Shown: one piece after another, positions 36,401 to 45,857 of the stretch
How positions within the stretch are numbered: the stretch's first letter is position 1
Layout: each line of letters opens with the position of its first letter
NCBI RefSeq assembly: GCF_947855115.1
Contig: NZ_CANTZW010000010.1
Coordinates: 57,242 to 121,241 of the forward strand
Direction of reading: 5' to 3'
DNA: 64,000 nt
Source: an uncultured Parabacteroides sp.
GTDB taxonomy: Bacteria; Bacteroidota; Bacteroidia; Bacteroidales; Tannerellaceae
The notes under the pieces: generated by a model
Seen by the model: the letters and a program-made list of their open reading frames with translations, nothing else
Told to the model about the DNA's origin: nothing
The model's database searches: none
Program-made: the position numbers and the translations under genes

Positions 36401-36525
36401 AAAAAATTTGTGTGCATCGGAGCACGGTTTACGGCGTTGACCTCGGGATCCCGCCACTCATTCGACTGGGCTGCCGCAGTGAAAACTAAAGCGGCAAACA
36501 GTCCGGTCATTAATTGTCTTTTCAT
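33415..36525 (-). CDS. GH2 beta-galactosidase, exported
   Basis: This 1,036-residue glycoside hydrolase family 2 enzyme has a signal peptide (about residues 1-19, ending TAAAQ), so it is periplasmic or surface-directed. Domain order is the LacZ one: sugar-binding domain (WELNGYGDPLYVNVGYAW, GSVTSNMYLWVNGKYVGYSE), immunoglobulin-like domain, TIM barrel, second sandwich, and C-terminal small-chain domain. The acid/base Glu is in SLGNEAGYGPNFEAA; the nucleophile Glu is in IQCEYAHAMGNSQGG. Length is that of full LacZ. An MFS transporter gene lies immediately upstream on the same strand. Confidence 0.95.
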   Translation of the reverse strand: MKRQLMTGLFAALVFTAAAQSNEWRDPEVNAVNRAPMHTNFFAYENAEVAAKESKEQSQNFMTLNGPWKFFWVKNADARPTDFWRTDYNDKGWNNMPVPGVWELNGYGDPLYVNVGYAWREQFKNNPPEVPIINNHVGSYRREFVVPADWKGKEIIAHFGSVTSNMYLWVNGKYVGYSEDSKLEAEFNLTSYLKPGQKNLIAFQVFRWCDGTYLEDQDFFRYSGVGRDCYLYARNQKQQIADIRITPDLDAQYKNGSLAVNLTMKGKGTVELELLDAQNKAVATQSLNASGKVNTTIEVSSPHKWTAETPYLYTLRATLKEGSKIIEVIPIKVGFRKIELKNAQILVNGQPVLFKGADRHEMDPDGGYVVSRERMIQDIQIMKKFNLNAVRTCHYPDDNFWYDLCDKYGIYVVAEANVESHGMGYGEKTLAKNPSYKKAHLERNQRNVQRGFNHPSIIFWSLGNEAGYGPNFEAAYDWIKNEDPSRAVQYEQAGKTGKTDIFCPMYYNYEDCAKYCEDNSMQKPLIQCEYAHAMGNSQGGFKEYWDLIRKYPKYQGGFIWDFVDQSVRWTGKNGKMIYAYGGDFNKFDASDNNFCDNGLISPDRVPNPHMYEVGYYYQDIWTTPGDLTKGEIKVYNEYFFRDLSSYYLEWEMLKGGKVVRSGRVDDLKVAPRQTATIRLDLGETCQCAEWLLNISYKLKNREGLLPAGHTVAKDQLTLNPYKAPSMELKNVKTINIETKAPVVQDNDANYLIVEGCGFRTEFNRKNGYLIKYEVNGQDMIKEGEALTPNFWRAPTDNDFGAGLQKKYAAWKKPEMKLTSLNQRMENKQVIVEAAYDMPTVSAKLNLTYVINNKGAIKVTQKMTADKNAKVSPMFRFGMQMPMPRSFENIEYYGRGPVENYIDRKGNADLAIYRQTVDEQFYPYIRPQENGTKSDIRWWKMLNEAGNGIEIVASAPFSASALHYTIESLDDGARKDQRHSPEVEEADLTNLCLDKVQMGLGCVNSWGTIALPKYQIPYGDYEFTFILTPVKHSVEIE

Positions 36526-36538
36526 GCTATTAAGTTTT

Positions 36539-37696
36539 TTATGTAGCTTTACGGAATTGCAAAACTAAGAATAAAATTCCGGGTATGGCAATAATTCCGG
36601 CGGAAACTAACAGAGCGACACGCAAAGAATAGAAATCATTTAGCCAACCTATAAATGGGGCAATAGCGGCAAACATCAAGCGGATCACAAAGTTGCGGAT
36701 CGATAATACCGTAGCCCGCATTTCCGAGAAGGTCATTTGATTAATGTACCCTTTCAAGATAGGTGTGGCGAATCCTCGGATGATATAGAAAATAAACAAG
36801 ATCGCTAATCCCCAGTAGGTAAGGTTATAAGCAAGCGATATATAGCCACCGACGATTACAAAAAGTATGAACGTATTTGATTTATGCATCCCGAAATATC
36901 GTTCTACCCGGTCGGAATAGAGAGCGGATATCCCCACTGTCAGATTGAGCACGGTCCAGATGATACCGTAATAGGAGGTTGGGGCTTCCAACGTCATCAA
37001 TACGGGTTGCACGAACCATGCCATCGTTAATGTAGCAGCCCCGATGATACCGGAAAACATGATGTTATAACATAGCTTACGGTTCGTGACCAAAGAATAC
37101 TTCAAAATGCGGACAATCTCGGAAGCCGGATTTTGTACTTTGCTCTTAGTATTGAATTCCTGTAAGGCGAACGCCGCCGGAATACCGATAAAAGAGACAA
37201 ATGCTTGGGCGTAAAACGGTAATCGCAAGGAATAAGCGGCCAACAATCCACCGAATATCCCGGCGATGGCCTCGGCGAAATTACCGATCATCGTGATTCG
37301 TCCCTCGTACCGTAAATAAAGTTCTTCTTTTTTGTATCGCACGGTTGTATCGTAAAGCAGTGCTGAGTCCGCTCCGTTTACCAAGGTTTGCCCGGTTCCC
37401 AACAAGATTTCGGCAAAAAGAAAGGCTACAAATGTGGAGGTGAGAGAATAACATAGGTATCCACCAAAAAAAAGTATACAGCCTAGAATCAAGCATTTCT
37501 TACGTCCCCATACATCTGCCAGATAACCCGAAGGAATCTCTAAAGCGACAGCGGCGATCGAGTATACGCTCTTTAAAATAAATACGTCTTGTAGTCCTAA
37601 CCCATGATCCTCGTAGAAAAGGACGATGATAGGCATTACAAGCGAGAACCATTTGGATAGTTTGATCAGATAGAGAGCGAGAATATTTTGTTTCAT
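36539..37696 (-). CDS. MFS transporter
   Basis: This is a 385-residue major facilitator with about 12 membrane segments. The loop-2 MFS motif is present as GYLADVWGRKKCLILG. A long hydrophilic loop follows helix 6 (FNTKSKVQNPASEIVR). The ATG at 37696 is chosen over a TTG four codons upstream. It lies 13 bp before the beta-galactosidase gene on the same strand, so sugar uptake is possible, but the sequence fits drug/efflux-type MFS proteins at least as well. Confidence 0.85.
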   Translation of the reverse strand: MKQNILALYLIKLSKWFSLVMPIIVLFYEDHGLGLQDVFILKSVYSIAAVALEIPSGYLADVWGRKKCLILGCILFFGGYLCYSLTSTFVAFLFAEILLGTGQTLVNGADSALLYDTTVRYKKEELYLRYEGRITMIGNFAEAIAGIFGGLLAAYSLRLPFYAQAFVSFIGIPAAFALQEFNTKSKVQNPASEIVRILKYSLVTNRKLCYNIMFSGIIGAATLTMAWFVQPVLMTLEAPTSYYGIIWTVLNLTVGISALYSDRVERYFGMHKSNTFILFVIVGGYISLAYNLTYWGLAILFIFYIIRGFATPILKGYINQMTFSEMRATVLSIRNFVIRLMFAAIAPFIGWLNDFYSLRVALLVSAGIIAIPGILFLVLQFRKAT

Positions 37697-37800
37697 ACTT
37701 TTCACCAAGATTGCTCTGTAGTTTTTTATTTAGACACGCAAATGTCCGAATTCTTTACCAATAGGGAATGATTATCCCTTAGTTTCCGTCTCTCTATATA

Positions 37801-38904
37801 TTATTGAAGAGGAACAACCGCTTTGGATTTTGCGCTTTGAATGGCTGCATCCAATATACGTACCACCATTAGGTTATTCTCTAACGAGGAAAGATCCGTG
37901 GAAGGTACATCGATTTCTTTGCGGACGGCGGCTTTCAAGAAATAAAAGGAATCATTATAAGGAGCATTCAAAGGAGGTGCTATTTCTTGGCGTTCCTTTC
38001 CTTTTGTATAGATTCGCATTTCTTTAGGTGTATCTTGATAAATATATCCTTTATCGCCATAGATATGCATATCTTTTCTACCCATTGGCCAACACCATGA
38101 TCCCATGATCTGGACAGTTGCAGAAGGATATTCCACGATAATAGTCGCATCATCGTCTACCTTAGGATAAAGATTTGGTTTATTCCGCTGTAGAACGGCG
38201 TATACGCTAAGAGGTTTTTCATCTTTCATGAGACGGGTGGCTAAATTGGCTCCGTAACATCCGAAATCAATAACCGCTCCACCGCCATTCAGCACGGGAT
38301 CGGTCAGCCAATCTGTGAACTCTTTTCCACAGTTGATCTCGAAGGGGCCTTGATGTCCGTCGTATACGTTGATACGATTGATCTTCCCGATAGCGCCACT
38401 GTCGATAAGGCGAAATGCCTCATGGTTGGTATTATACCATGTCGTCTCGTAGTTGGTAAGCAACAAGATATTATTCTCACGGGCGAGCGATGCCATCCGG
38501 GTAGCATGTTCGCTATTAACGGCCAACGGCTTTTCTACCATAACGTGTATGCCTCTCGGCGCACAAGCCTCTACTACACGAAGATGGTCGTAGATGGGCT
38601 CGTATACGATGACCGCCTCCGGATGAGTTTTGTCCAGCATCTCGCCAAGGTCTGCATAGAACAGGTTAGGCTCCAGTTTATCTCGTAGTCCGTTATGTTC
38701 CCGTAAGTAATCATCTTTCTCGGCAACTCCGACAATCTTGAAATCTCCTCTATCCAAACGCCTTATCACCTCCCATAGATGTCCGTGGGATACTCCTGCC
38801 ACTGCTAGTCGTAAAGGTTCTCCATCTTGTCCTTTTACCGTGAGTGTTAAGAACGTAAATGCGCATAACATAAGTAAGTAGCGTGTAATCTTCTGTATAT
38901 TCAT
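37801..38904 (-). CDS. Gfo/Idh/MocA-family oxidoreductase, exported
   Basis: This is a 367-residue NAD(P)-dependent sugar oxidoreductase-like protein with a signal peptide (about residues 1-25). The Rossmann start is RLAVAGVSHGHLWEVIRRL and the family hallmark E-K-P is in VMVEKPLAVN. The second domain has GGAVIDFGCYGANLA. Exported members are common in Bacteroidales and may act on glycans as redox-neutral, cofactor-recycling glycosidases or epimerases. Its promoter overlaps that of the divergent proS. Confidence 0.9.
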   Translation of the reverse strand: MNIQKITRYLLMLCAFTFLTLTVKGQDGEPLRLAVAGVSHGHLWEVIRRLDRGDFKIVGVAEKDDYLREHNGLRDKLEPNLFYADLGEMLDKTHPEAVIVYEPIYDHLRVVEACAPRGIHVMVEKPLAVNSEHATRMASLARENNILLLTNYETTWYNTNHEAFRLIDSGAIGKINRINVYDGHQGPFEINCGKEFTDWLTDPVLNGGGAVIDFGCYGANLATRLMKDEKPLSVYAVLQRNKPNLYPKVDDDATIIVEYPSATVQIMGSWCWPMGRKDMHIYGDKGYIYQDTPKEMRIYTKGKERQEIAPPLNAPYNDSFYFLKAAVRKEIDVPSTDLSSLENNLMVVRILDAAIQSAKSKAVVPLQ

Positions 38905-38928
38905 GATATTATCTATATATAGTTTTTA

Positions 38929-38957
38929 CAAAGATATACGATTATTTCTTACCTTTG
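38929..38957. promoter_or_regulatory. Back-to-back promoters of the oxidoreductase gene and proS
   Basis: On the minus strand TATCTTTG (38929-38936) serves the oxidoreductase gene. On the plus strand TACCTTTG (38950-38957) serves proS. The two -7 boxes are only 13 bp apart and face away from each other, so polymerase binding at one should hinder the other. Confidence 0.65.
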
Positions 38958-39011
38958 CAACCCATTACTATTCTGATAAAGGAAAACAGTATAATTTAGA
39001 AATATAAAGAA

Positions 39012-40493
39012 ATGGCAAAAGAGCTGAAAGAACTTACACCGAGAAGTGTAAACTATTCGCAGTGGTACCAAGATTTGGTAATTAAGGCAGATTTGGCAGA
39101 GAATTCTGCCGTGCGTGGCTGTATGGTGATCAAGCCTTACGGATACGCTATCTGGGAGAAAATGCAGCGTATCTTAGACGATATGTTCAAGGAAACCGGT
39201 CATGTGAACGCTTATTTCCCCTTGTTAATCCCGAAGTCTTTCTTAAGCAAAGAAGCTGAACACGTGGAAGGGTTCGCCAAAGAATGTGCCGTGGTTACTC
39301 ACTATCGTTTGAAGACAAATCATGACGGTACGGGAGTTGTTGTAGATCCGGCGGCTAAATTGGAAGAGGAATTGATTATCCGTCCGACTTCGGAGACGAT
39401 TATATGGAATACATACCGTAACTGGATTCAGTCTTATCGTGACCTGCCTATCTTGTGTAACCAATGGGCGAATGTAATGCGTTGGGAGATGCGTACTCGC
39501 TTGTTCCTTCGTACGGCTGAGTTCTTGTGGCAGGAAGGCCATACCGCTCACGCTACTCGTGAGGAAGCGGAGATAGAGGCTAAGAAAATGCAGGAAGTTT
39601 ATGCGAATTTCGCAGAGAATTATATGGCGATGCCGGTAATCAAGGGTGTGAAGTCTGAGAGCGAACGTTTCGCCGGTGCTTTGGATACTTATACGATCGA
39701 GGCAATGATGCAGGATGGAAAGGCTTTGCAAGCTGGAACTTCCCATTTCTTGGGGCAGAACTTCGGTAAGGCTTTCGACGTAACTTTCATCGATAAAAAC
39801 GGTAAGAGCGATTATGCTTGGGCTACTTCTTGGGGTGTTTCCACTCGATTGATCGGTGCGTTGATTATGTCTCATTCCGATGATAACGGTTTGGTATTGC
39901 CTCCACATTTGGCTCCGATACAAGTAGTGATCGTACCGATCTACCGTAGCGCTGAGCAATTGGCGCAGATTAGCGAGAAAGTCGTTGGTATCATGACTAA
40001 ATTGAAAGCTTTAGGTGTTTCCGTGAAATATGATGACGCTGATAATAAGAAGCCAGGCTGGAAGTTCGCCGAGTACGAGTTGAAAGGAGTTCCTGTTCGT
40101 TTGGCTATGGGTGGTCGTGATCTGGAGAATAATACGATTGAGGTAATGCGCCGTGATACTTTGGAGAAGGAGACGATCTCTTGTGATGGTATTGAGGAAT
40201 ACGTGAAGAATCTGTTGGAGGAAATTCAAGCAAATATCTTCAAGAAAGCATACGATCACCGTGAGGCTAATACCGTGAGTGTAGATACATATGAAGAATT
40301 TAAGGAGAAGATCGAGGAGGGTGTCTTCATCATGGCTCATTGGGATGGAACTCCGGAGACTGAGGAGTTGATCAAGAATGAGACGAAAGCTACGATCCGC
40401 TGTATTCCTTTAGATGGTGATAAGACTCCGGGTAAGTGTATGGTAACGGGTAAACCATCGGCTTGTCGGGTACTGTTCGCTAGAGCTTATTAA
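39012..40493 (+). CDS. proS: Prolyl-tRNA synthetase (archaeal/eukaryotic-type ProS)
   Basis: This 493-residue class II aminoacyl-tRNA synthetase charges tRNA-Pro. Motif 1 and 2 regions are [19 protein letters not shown] and [16 protein letters not shown] ... [20 protein letters not shown]. Motif 3 is [20 protein letters not shown]. An anticodon-binding domain follows and the C-terminal domain ends in the invariant Tyr (FARAY). It has no INS editing insertion between motifs 2 and 3, as expected for this type, which Bacteroidetes use. A single-gene transcript is indicated by its own promoter and terminator. Confidence 0.97.
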   Translation: MAKELKELTPRSVNYSQWYQDLVIKADLAENSAVRGCMVIKPYGYAIWEKMQRILDDMFKETGHVNAYFPLLIPKSFLSKEAEHVEGFAKECAVVTHYRLKTNHDGTGVVVDPAAKLEEELIIRPTSETIIWNTYRNWIQSYRDLPILCNQWANVMRWEMRTRLFLRTAEFLWQEGHTAHATREEAEIEAKKMQEVYANFAENYMAMPVIKGVKSESERFAGALDTYTIEAMMQDGKALQAGTSHFLGQNFGKAFDVTFIDKNGKSDYAWATSWGVSTRLIGALIMSHSDDNGLVLPPHLAPIQVVIVPIYRSAEQLAQISEKVVGIMTKLKALGVSVKYDDADNKKPGWKFAEYELKGVPVRLAMGGRDLENNTIEVMRRDTLEKETISCDGIEEYVKNLLEEIQANIFKKAYDHREANTVSVDTYEEFKEKIEEGVFIMAHWDGTPETEELIKNETKATIRCIPLDGDKTPGKCMVTGKPSACRVLFARAY

Positions 40494-40515
40494 CAGAAAT
40501 GATATTAACTGATAG

Positions 40516-40553
40516 AACGAGAGATACTTTTTAGGGTATCTCTCGTTTTTTTA
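40516..40553 (+). terminator. Rho-independent terminator after proS
   Basis: AACGAGAGATAC (40516-40527) pairs perfectly with GTATCTCTCGTT (40536-40547) around an 8-nt loop, followed by a run of Ts. Confidence 0.92.
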
Positions 40554-40614
40554 TTTATTCGGTGATCCTTTCCCTTAAATTGCGTTCCTCCGCACTGATG
40601 GATGTAAATAAAGG

Positions 40615-42282
40615 TTAGCTCAAGCCTTCGATCATTCCGTCCACGATATCAATTTTTCGGGCTTGCGGCTCTTTCGGAAGTCCTGGCATACGCATGATCT
40701 CACCCATGACGACAACGATCATCTCGGCTCCGTTATTGATGATTACATCTCGTACTTTTAGTTCGAAATCTTTAGCGACCCCATAAGCTTTCGGATCAGA
40801 AGAGAATGAATATTGAGTCTTGGCGATACAAATCGGATAATGGGAGATACCCAGGTTTTCGATCTGACGCAATTTTTTATCGGCCAAAGTCGTATAAACA
40901 ATCGAGGAAGCCCCGTAGATCTTCTGGGCCACTTTTTGCACCTTTGTACGGATCGGATCATCCAGGTCATATGTATATTGCAAAGGAGCGGAAGGATTAT
41001 TTTCGATCGTGTCAACCACTAAACGGGCAAGTTCCGTGCCTCCTTCACCTCCCTCGGCGAAAACGTTGTTCATGGCGAATCCAACTCCTTTTTCCTTACA
41101 ATGCTCAGCCACTACAGTGATCTCTTCGTCCGTATCAGTCGCATAACGGTTGAAAGTTACGATTACTTGCTGGCCGAAACTCTTCATATTCTCGATGTGC
41201 TTATCCAAGTTTACAAATCCGTTTTTTAATCCTTCGATATTCGGTTCCTTGATTTCTTTTTCCGGAACGCCACCGTGAAGTTTCAAGCTTTGAGCGGTCG
41301 CTACGATAACTGTCAGTTTAGGTGAAAGACCCGCTTTTCTACATTTGATATTAAAGAACTTCTCTGCGCCCAGATCAGCACCGAATCCAGCTTCCGTGAT
41401 TACATAATCTCCATAAGTAAGAGCCATTTGGGTGGCCAATACGGAATTACATCCATGAGCGATGTTAGCGAAAGGACCTCCATGTACGAATGCGGGAGTA
41501 TTCTCCGTGGTTTGTACTAGGTTTGGTAGTAATGCATCTTTTAGTAATACGGTGATAGCTCCGGCTATACCAAGGTCATTTACCGTAAAAGGTTTATCGT
41601 CGTTCGTATAACCCAATAGTATATTTCCGATACGGCGTTTCAAATCCTCAATATCCGTTGCCAAGCAAAGGATTGCCATGATCTCGGAAGCGGGAGTGAT
41701 GTCAAATCCAGTCTCGGTAGGCACGCCGTTCGCTGAACCGCCTAGGCCCGATACGATGTTGCGTAAACTCCGGTCGTTTACATCGAGTACCCGTTTCCAT
41801 TTAATTTCCTTCAAACCTTCGCAAGTGTTGCGGGTCTGATAAATATAATTATCCAATAAAGCGGTAATCATGTTATGGGCAGAAGTAACCGCATGAAAAT
41901 CTCCTGTAAAATGTAAATTGATGTTTTCCATAGGAAGCACTTGGGCATGTCCACCTCCGGCCGCACCACCTTTCATGCCGAAGCACGGGCCAAGAGACGG
42001 CTCACGTAAAGCGACTACCGCTTTCTTCCCGATTTTATTCAGTCCTAAGGCCAGACCAATCGAAACCGTAGTCTTTCCGATTCCTGCTTTAGTGGGAGTA
42101 ATAGCGGTCACTAAAATTAAATTATGCTGGTCTATTTGTTTTTTATCAATCAAATGGATAGGAATCTTAGCGATATACCTACCATAATTTTGTACTTCCT
42201 CACGAGGGATTCCTAACGTTGTCGCAACTTCCTTAATTTTACGTAAGTCTGTTTCTCTTGCTATCTCAATGTCCGATTTCAT
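40615..42282 (-). CDS. fhs: Formate-tetrahydrofolate ligase
   Basis: This 555-residue cytoplasmic enzyme makes 10-formyl-tetrahydrofolate from formate, ATP and THF for purine and one-carbon metabolism. The P-loop is [20 protein letters not shown]. Other conserved parts are [36 protein letters not shown], and [17 protein letters not shown] at the C-terminus. Length matches the family. It is convergent with proS and stands alone. Confidence 0.97.
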   Translation of the reverse strand: MKSDIEIARETDLRKIKEVATTLGIPREEVQNYGRYIAKIPIHLIDKKQIDQHNLILVTAITPTKAGIGKTTVSIGLALGLNKIGKKAVVALREPSLGPCFGMKGGAAGGGHAQVLPMENINLHFTGDFHAVTSAHNMITALLDNYIYQTRNTCEGLKEIKWKRVLDVNDRSLRNIVSGLGGSANGVPTETGFDITPASEIMAILCLATDIEDLKRRIGNILLGYTNDDKPFTVNDLGIAGAITVLLKDALLPNLVQTTENTPAFVHGGPFANIAHGCNSVLATQMALTYGDYVITEAGFGADLGAEKFFNIKCRKAGLSPKLTVIVATAQSLKLHGGVPEKEIKEPNIEGLKNGFVNLDKHIENMKSFGQQVIVTFNRYATDTDEEITVVAEHCKEKGVGFAMNNVFAEGGEGGTELARLVVDTIENNPSAPLQYTYDLDDPIRTKVQKVAQKIYGASSIVYTTLADKKLRQIENLGISHYPICIAKTQYSFSSDPKAYGVAKDFELKVRDVIINNGAEMIVVVMGEIMRMPGLPKEPQARKIDIVDGMIEGLS

Positions 42283-42612
42283 GTGCTTTATGTAAGTTTA
42301 TATAGTTTGAACAAAGTAAATCTAATTTATTATAATAACAAAATGATACGGAATAAGCTTTCTTATCTTTATAAAATAATAAGATTGTACAGTTTTGATG
42401 TTTTTGTGATGGAAAAGATGATTTTTGATTTATTTGTGATAGTATTTAATCCTAAAATATACTCTTTTGTAAAGTAAACTTTAGAAAAGTCTGCATTTTG
42501 ATTGTTATATTCTTAAAGAAAATAGTCTTTAAAATCCTCTACTTGCGACAATAAGATTAATGAAAAGAAGGCTGCTTGGATTGTAATTGCTTTCCGGGCA
42601 ACCTTCTTGTAT
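42283..42612 (-). other. AT-rich gap before fhs, ending with a likely terminator for the CobI-like gene
   Basis: No gene was found in 42283-42562. At about 42563-42612, read on the minus strand, an AAGAAGGTTGC arm pairs with GCAGCCTTCTT (one G-U) around a roughly 20-nt loop and is followed by a few Ts. It lies right behind the methyltransferase stop codon and probably ends that transcript. Confidence 0.5.
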
Positions 42613-42613
42613 T

Positions 42614-43318
42614 TTAACGAGGTTGGATGATCAGCAAAGAGAAATAGGGGAAAATTTTGGAATGTATGATATCGGTATCAGTTGTATAGTATTCTTTTTT
42701 AGTTCCGACATTCTCGAAATAATGAAAAATAGCTTTGTCCGCATATTGCTGGATACAAGCATGGATAGCCGTTTGACAACTCGGTAATTTCATGATGACA
42801 ATAATCATTCCATTCTCTATTTTTGCAGAAAGCTCATCGAACGACGCAGTCCCGGGGATTACGTTAGTTTGTTCTTCTTGTTTTACGATATGTATCCCGG
42901 CCAAGGCTCCTGCCGCTATAAAAGCAGGAATCCCCGCAATTCGATCTACTGGGATTCCTGTTTCTTTAAATTTATCGTATACGTATTGTATGGAGGAATA
43001 AAAACCTGCGTCTCCCTCGGCAACGATTACGATTTGTTTTTCTCTCAAATATTCAGCTTGGGCATTCAGAAATAATTCGTTATATACGTTTAACGCATCC
43101 ATCCGTTCTTTGCTCATCGGTAAAATAAACGGATGGATCGAAGATTCGTTTATATCTAGTGCTTTCATTATATCCATCGCACGAGATATGATACCATGTT
43201 TGCCTCGTGTGGCCGGACAGTAGATGATATCGGCCTTTTGTAATGTTTTAAGCCCTTTCAACGTGATTAATTCTGGATCTCCGGGACCTAATGAAACGAA
43301 ATGAATAGGATGATTCAT
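42614..43318 (-). CDS. cobI: Precorrin-2/cobalt-factor II C20-methyltransferase
   Basis: This 234-residue SAM-dependent tetrapyrrole methyltransferase has the family N-terminus FVSLGPGDPELITLKGLKTL and YCPATRGKHGIISRAM typical of the CobI/CbiL branch. The SAM site has VAEGDAGFYSSIQYV and GIPAFIAAGALAGI. It methylates C20 during corrin ring synthesis. It is divergent from a cobalamin-riboswitch-controlled uptake operon, so vitamin B12 metabolism is the common theme. No other corrin biosynthesis genes are nearby, and the two directions share a 327-bp gap. Confidence 0.88.
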   Translation of the reverse strand: MNHPIHFVSLGPGDPELITLKGLKTLQKADIIYCPATRGKHGIISRAMDIMKALDINESSIHPFILPMSKERMDALNVYNELFLNAQAEYLREKQIVIVAEGDAGFYSSIQYVYDKFKETGIPVDRIAGIPAFIAAGALAGIHIVKQEEQTNVIPGTASFDELSAKIENGMIIVIMKLPSCQTAIHACIQQYADKAIFHYFENVGTKKEYYTTDTDIIHSKIFPYFSLLIIQPR

Positions 43319-43356
43319 GTATGTCTGTCTTTATTTGAAACGCAAAAGTCTTTAAA

Positions 43357-43391
43357 TTTGTGGAGGTATACAAATATTCTTACTATTTTTG
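43357..43391 (+). promoter_or_regulatory. Promoter of the B12 uptake operon
   Basis: TTTG at 43357-43360 and TATTTTTG at 43384-43391 fit the Bacteroidetes -33/-7 pattern with a 23-bp gap, slightly long. Transcription would start just before the riboswitch. Confidence 0.5.
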
Positions 43392-43394
43392 TTG

Positions 43395-43575
43395 CGGAAA
43401 CAGGTTCCGCTTATCTCTTTTCCGGGAAGCGGATTAAAAGGGAACCGGGTGAGAATCCCGGACAGACCACGCTGCTGTGAGCTTCTAAACATTCGGACAA
43501 TACCTTGGCCACTGATTTTGTAATCGGGAAGGCGTTCAGAATGGAAGTAAGTCAGAAGACCTGCCGGTTCATAAA
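43395..43575 (+). ncRNA. Cobalamin riboswitch
   Basis: The order of conserved blocks is that of an adenosylcobalamin riboswitch. GGGAACCGGGTGAGAATCCC is followed by GACAGACCACGCTGCTGTGA, then GGCCACTG, GGGAAGGCG, and AAGTCAGAAGACCTGCC, the B12 box. It lies in the leader of the BtuFCD-like operon. High cobalamin should lower expression. The segment after it (about 43580-43613, GTCC...GGAC) may be the expression platform that hides the start region at 43646. Confidence 0.95.
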
Positions 43576-43645
43576 TAAATGTTGCTGTCCCGTGGAGCAG
43601 GACGAGAGTAACTTTCAATGATCAACTGTCAACTAAATAAGGATT

Positions 43646-44809
43646 ATGAATAAATTTATAGCAGGTGGATGCTTGCTTTTATCGGTATTGGTTTTATCAT
43701 GCACTTCCGGTACTCGTGAAAAAGGAAAAACAGGAGAAACGGTTTCTGTAGAGCAGTCTACATTTTTGCAAGAGCAAATAAAACCTTTATATGCTCAGGG
43801 TTTTAAACTGACCTATACGGATCAATATATCTTGGCCGATATCCAAGATCCTCAAAATAAGGAAAGCGCTACGTTTCATTATGCATTCGTGAAAAGAGGT
43901 ACGAAACCTGCTGGGATTTCTGCTGATTATACGGTGATAGAGCTTCCTATCCGGAGTGTTATATGTATGACATCTTTGCAATTATCGAACTTTATTAAAT
44001 TAGACGCATTAAATAAGGTGGTCGGGATTACCAGTACGCGACATTTATTCAATGAAGAGATGAATGAACGTCTGAAAGAGGGTAAAACCGCTAAAATCGG
44101 TATTGAGGGAAATTTTGATAACGAGGTTATCATGAGCATGAATCCTGATTTAATCTTAGTATCACCCTTCAAACGGGGCGGTTATGAAACATTGAAAGAC
44201 GTAGGTATTCCTTTGATTCCACATTTAGGTTATAAAGAGACTACACCACTGGGACAGGCCGAATGGATCAAGTTCATAGGCTTATTATTAGGGATAGAAA
44301 AAGAGGGAAACGAGCGTTTTGTTGCCATTGAGAAGAAATATAATGATTTAAAGAAACTTACGTCAGATGGTAAAGTTAGAAAACGTCCGATCGTTTTTAG
44401 TGGCGAATTACGGGGTGGGAATTGGTATGCTGTAGGAGGAAAGAGTTTCTTGGCGCAGCTTTTTAAGGATGCCGGCGCTAATTATTTTTTGAAAGATGAT
44501 GAACGTTCTGGAGGCGTTACATTAGACTTCGAGACAGTCTATAATCAAGCGGATGATGCTGATTATTGGCGTATCGTGAATAGTTTCCCGGGAACATTTA
44601 GCTATGAGGCATTGAAAGAGCAAGATCCCCGTTATGCGGATTTCCGTGCGTTCCGGGAGAAAGGGATTATCTATTGTAATATGAAAAATACACCATTTTA
44701 TGAGAGCATGCCGACAGAACCGGAGGTTGTCTTAGCGGATTTGCTACATATCTTTCATCCAGATTTATTACCAGACCATGATCCGGTTTATTATTCTCAA
44801 CTTAAATAA
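43646..44809 (+). CDS. btuF: ABC transporter substrate-binding lipoprotein (BtuF-like)
   Basis: This 387-residue periplasmic binding protein has a lipoprotein signal (LLSVLVLSC, Cys at about residue 19). The Fe/B12 periplasmic-binding fold has RSVICMTSLQLSNFIKLDAL, ITSTRHLFNEEM, NPDLILVSPFKRGG and a C-terminal ADLLHIFHPDLLP. Siderophore and cobalamin binders share this fold. The upstream cobalamin riboswitch makes a corrinoid the likely ligand. The permease gene follows 9 bp downstream. Confidence 0.87.
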   Translation: MNKFIAGGCLLLSVLVLSCTSGTREKGKTGETVSVEQSTFLQEQIKPLYAQGFKLTYTDQYILADIQDPQNKESATFHYAFVKRGTKPAGISADYTVIELPIRSVICMTSLQLSNFIKLDALNKVVGITSTRHLFNEEMNERLKEGKTAKIGIEGNFDNEVIMSMNPDLILVSPFKRGGYETLKDVGIPLIPHLGYKETTPLGQAEWIKFIGLLLGIEKEGNERFVAIEKKYNDLKKLTSDGKVRKRPIVFSGELRGGNWYAVGGKSFLAQLFKDAGANYFLKDDERSGGVTLDFETVYNQADDADYWRIVNSFPGTFSYEALKEQDPRYADFRAFREKGIIYCNMKNTPFYESMPTEPEVVLADLLHIFHPDLLPDHDPVYYSQLK

Positions 44810-44818
44810 GGGAAGCTG

Positions 44819-45856
44819 ATGAGACATTCGAATACCCTGTGGATGCTGGCGATTATTGCCGCTATTTTTGTTTTGATCTTTTTGAATCTGGTCTTGGGTT
44901 CGGTCTCTATTCCACTTCAATCTGTTTGGCATATTATTTGGAATTCAGGAGATGAGCCTATTACATGGCAGAATATTATCTGGAAATCCCGGCTTCCACA
45001 GGCATTGACAGCATTGGTTGCGGGAGCAGGCCTATCCATCAGCGGTTTGCAGATGCAAACTGTTTTTCGTAATCCGTTGGCCGGACCTTCGGTCTTAGGT
45101 ATCAGTTCAGGAGCGAGCATGGGGGTTGCTTTCGTAGTGTTGTTGAGTGGTAGTTTGGGAGGTGTTGCCTTGAGTAAACTTGGTTTTATGGGGGAGATCG
45201 CTTTATCGATAGCGGCTGTGATTGGCTCTTTATCCGTAATGGCGCTGATTGTATATGTTTCCCAAAAAGTAAAAGGAAATGTCACCTTATTGATTATCGG
45301 TGTAATGATCGGTTACGTGGCGAACGCCGTGATCGGTGTTCTTAAGTTCTTTAGTGTCGAGGAGGATATTCGTGCATACGTGATTTGGGGATTAGGTAGT
45401 TTTGCCCGTGTTTCCGGTAATCAGATGATGTTGTTCGTGTTTCTTATGACAATCTTGATCCCTCTCTCGTTCTTGCTTATCAAGACGATGAACTTGATGC
45501 TTCTAGGAGATAGCTACGCACGTAACTTGGGACTTAATATTAAGCAGGCTCGTTTGTTGGTTATTACCTCGGCTGGGGTACTTACTGCGATTGTCACGGC
45601 TTATTGCGGGCCTATTATTTTCTTGGGGCTAGCTGTTCCACATTTATGCCGGGCTATATTTCAGACTTCCGATCATCGGATTTTGATGCCCGCAGTTTTA
45701 TTTGTAGGTGCGGCGTTAGCATTAATCTGTAATTTGATTGCCCGTATGCCGGGCTTTGAGGGGGCGTTACCCGTTAATTCGGTAACAGCTTTAGTCGGGG
45801 CTCCTGTAGTGGCTTCGGTGTTATTTAGAAAACGTAAGAATGAATTGAACGAATAA
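44819..45856 (+). CDS. btuC: ABC transporter permease (BtuC/FecCD family)
   Basis: This 345-residue FecCD-type permease has about ten membrane helices. Typical pieces are RLPQALTALVAGAGLSISGLQMQ, NPLAGPSVLGISSGASMGVA, and GPIIFLGLAVPHLCR, the cytoplasmic loop that meets the ATPase. It is encoded between the binding protein and the ATPase at short spacing and imports the substrate across the inner membrane, probably cobalamin. Confidence 0.92.
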   Translation: MRHSNTLWMLAIIAAIFVLIFLNLVLGSVSIPLQSVWHIIWNSGDEPITWQNIIWKSRLPQALTALVAGAGLSISGLQMQTVFRNPLAGPSVLGISSGASMGVAFVVLLSGSLGGVALSKLGFMGEIALSIAAVIGSLSVMALIVYVSQKVKGNVTLLIIGVMIGYVANAVIGVLKFFSVEEDIRAYVIWGLGSFARVSGNQMMLFVFLMTILIPLSFLLIKTMNLMLLGDSYARNLGLNIKQARLLVITSAGVLTAIVTAYCGPIIFLGLAVPHLCRAIFQTSDHRILMPAVLFVGAALALICNLIARMPGFEGALPVNSVTALVGAPVVASVLFRKRKNELNE

Positions 45857-45857
45857 G

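Noticed and set aside
43352..43618. Leftward 88-codon frame upstream of btuF
   Set aside because: It covers the cobalamin riboswitch, whose conserved blocks explain the sequence fully.
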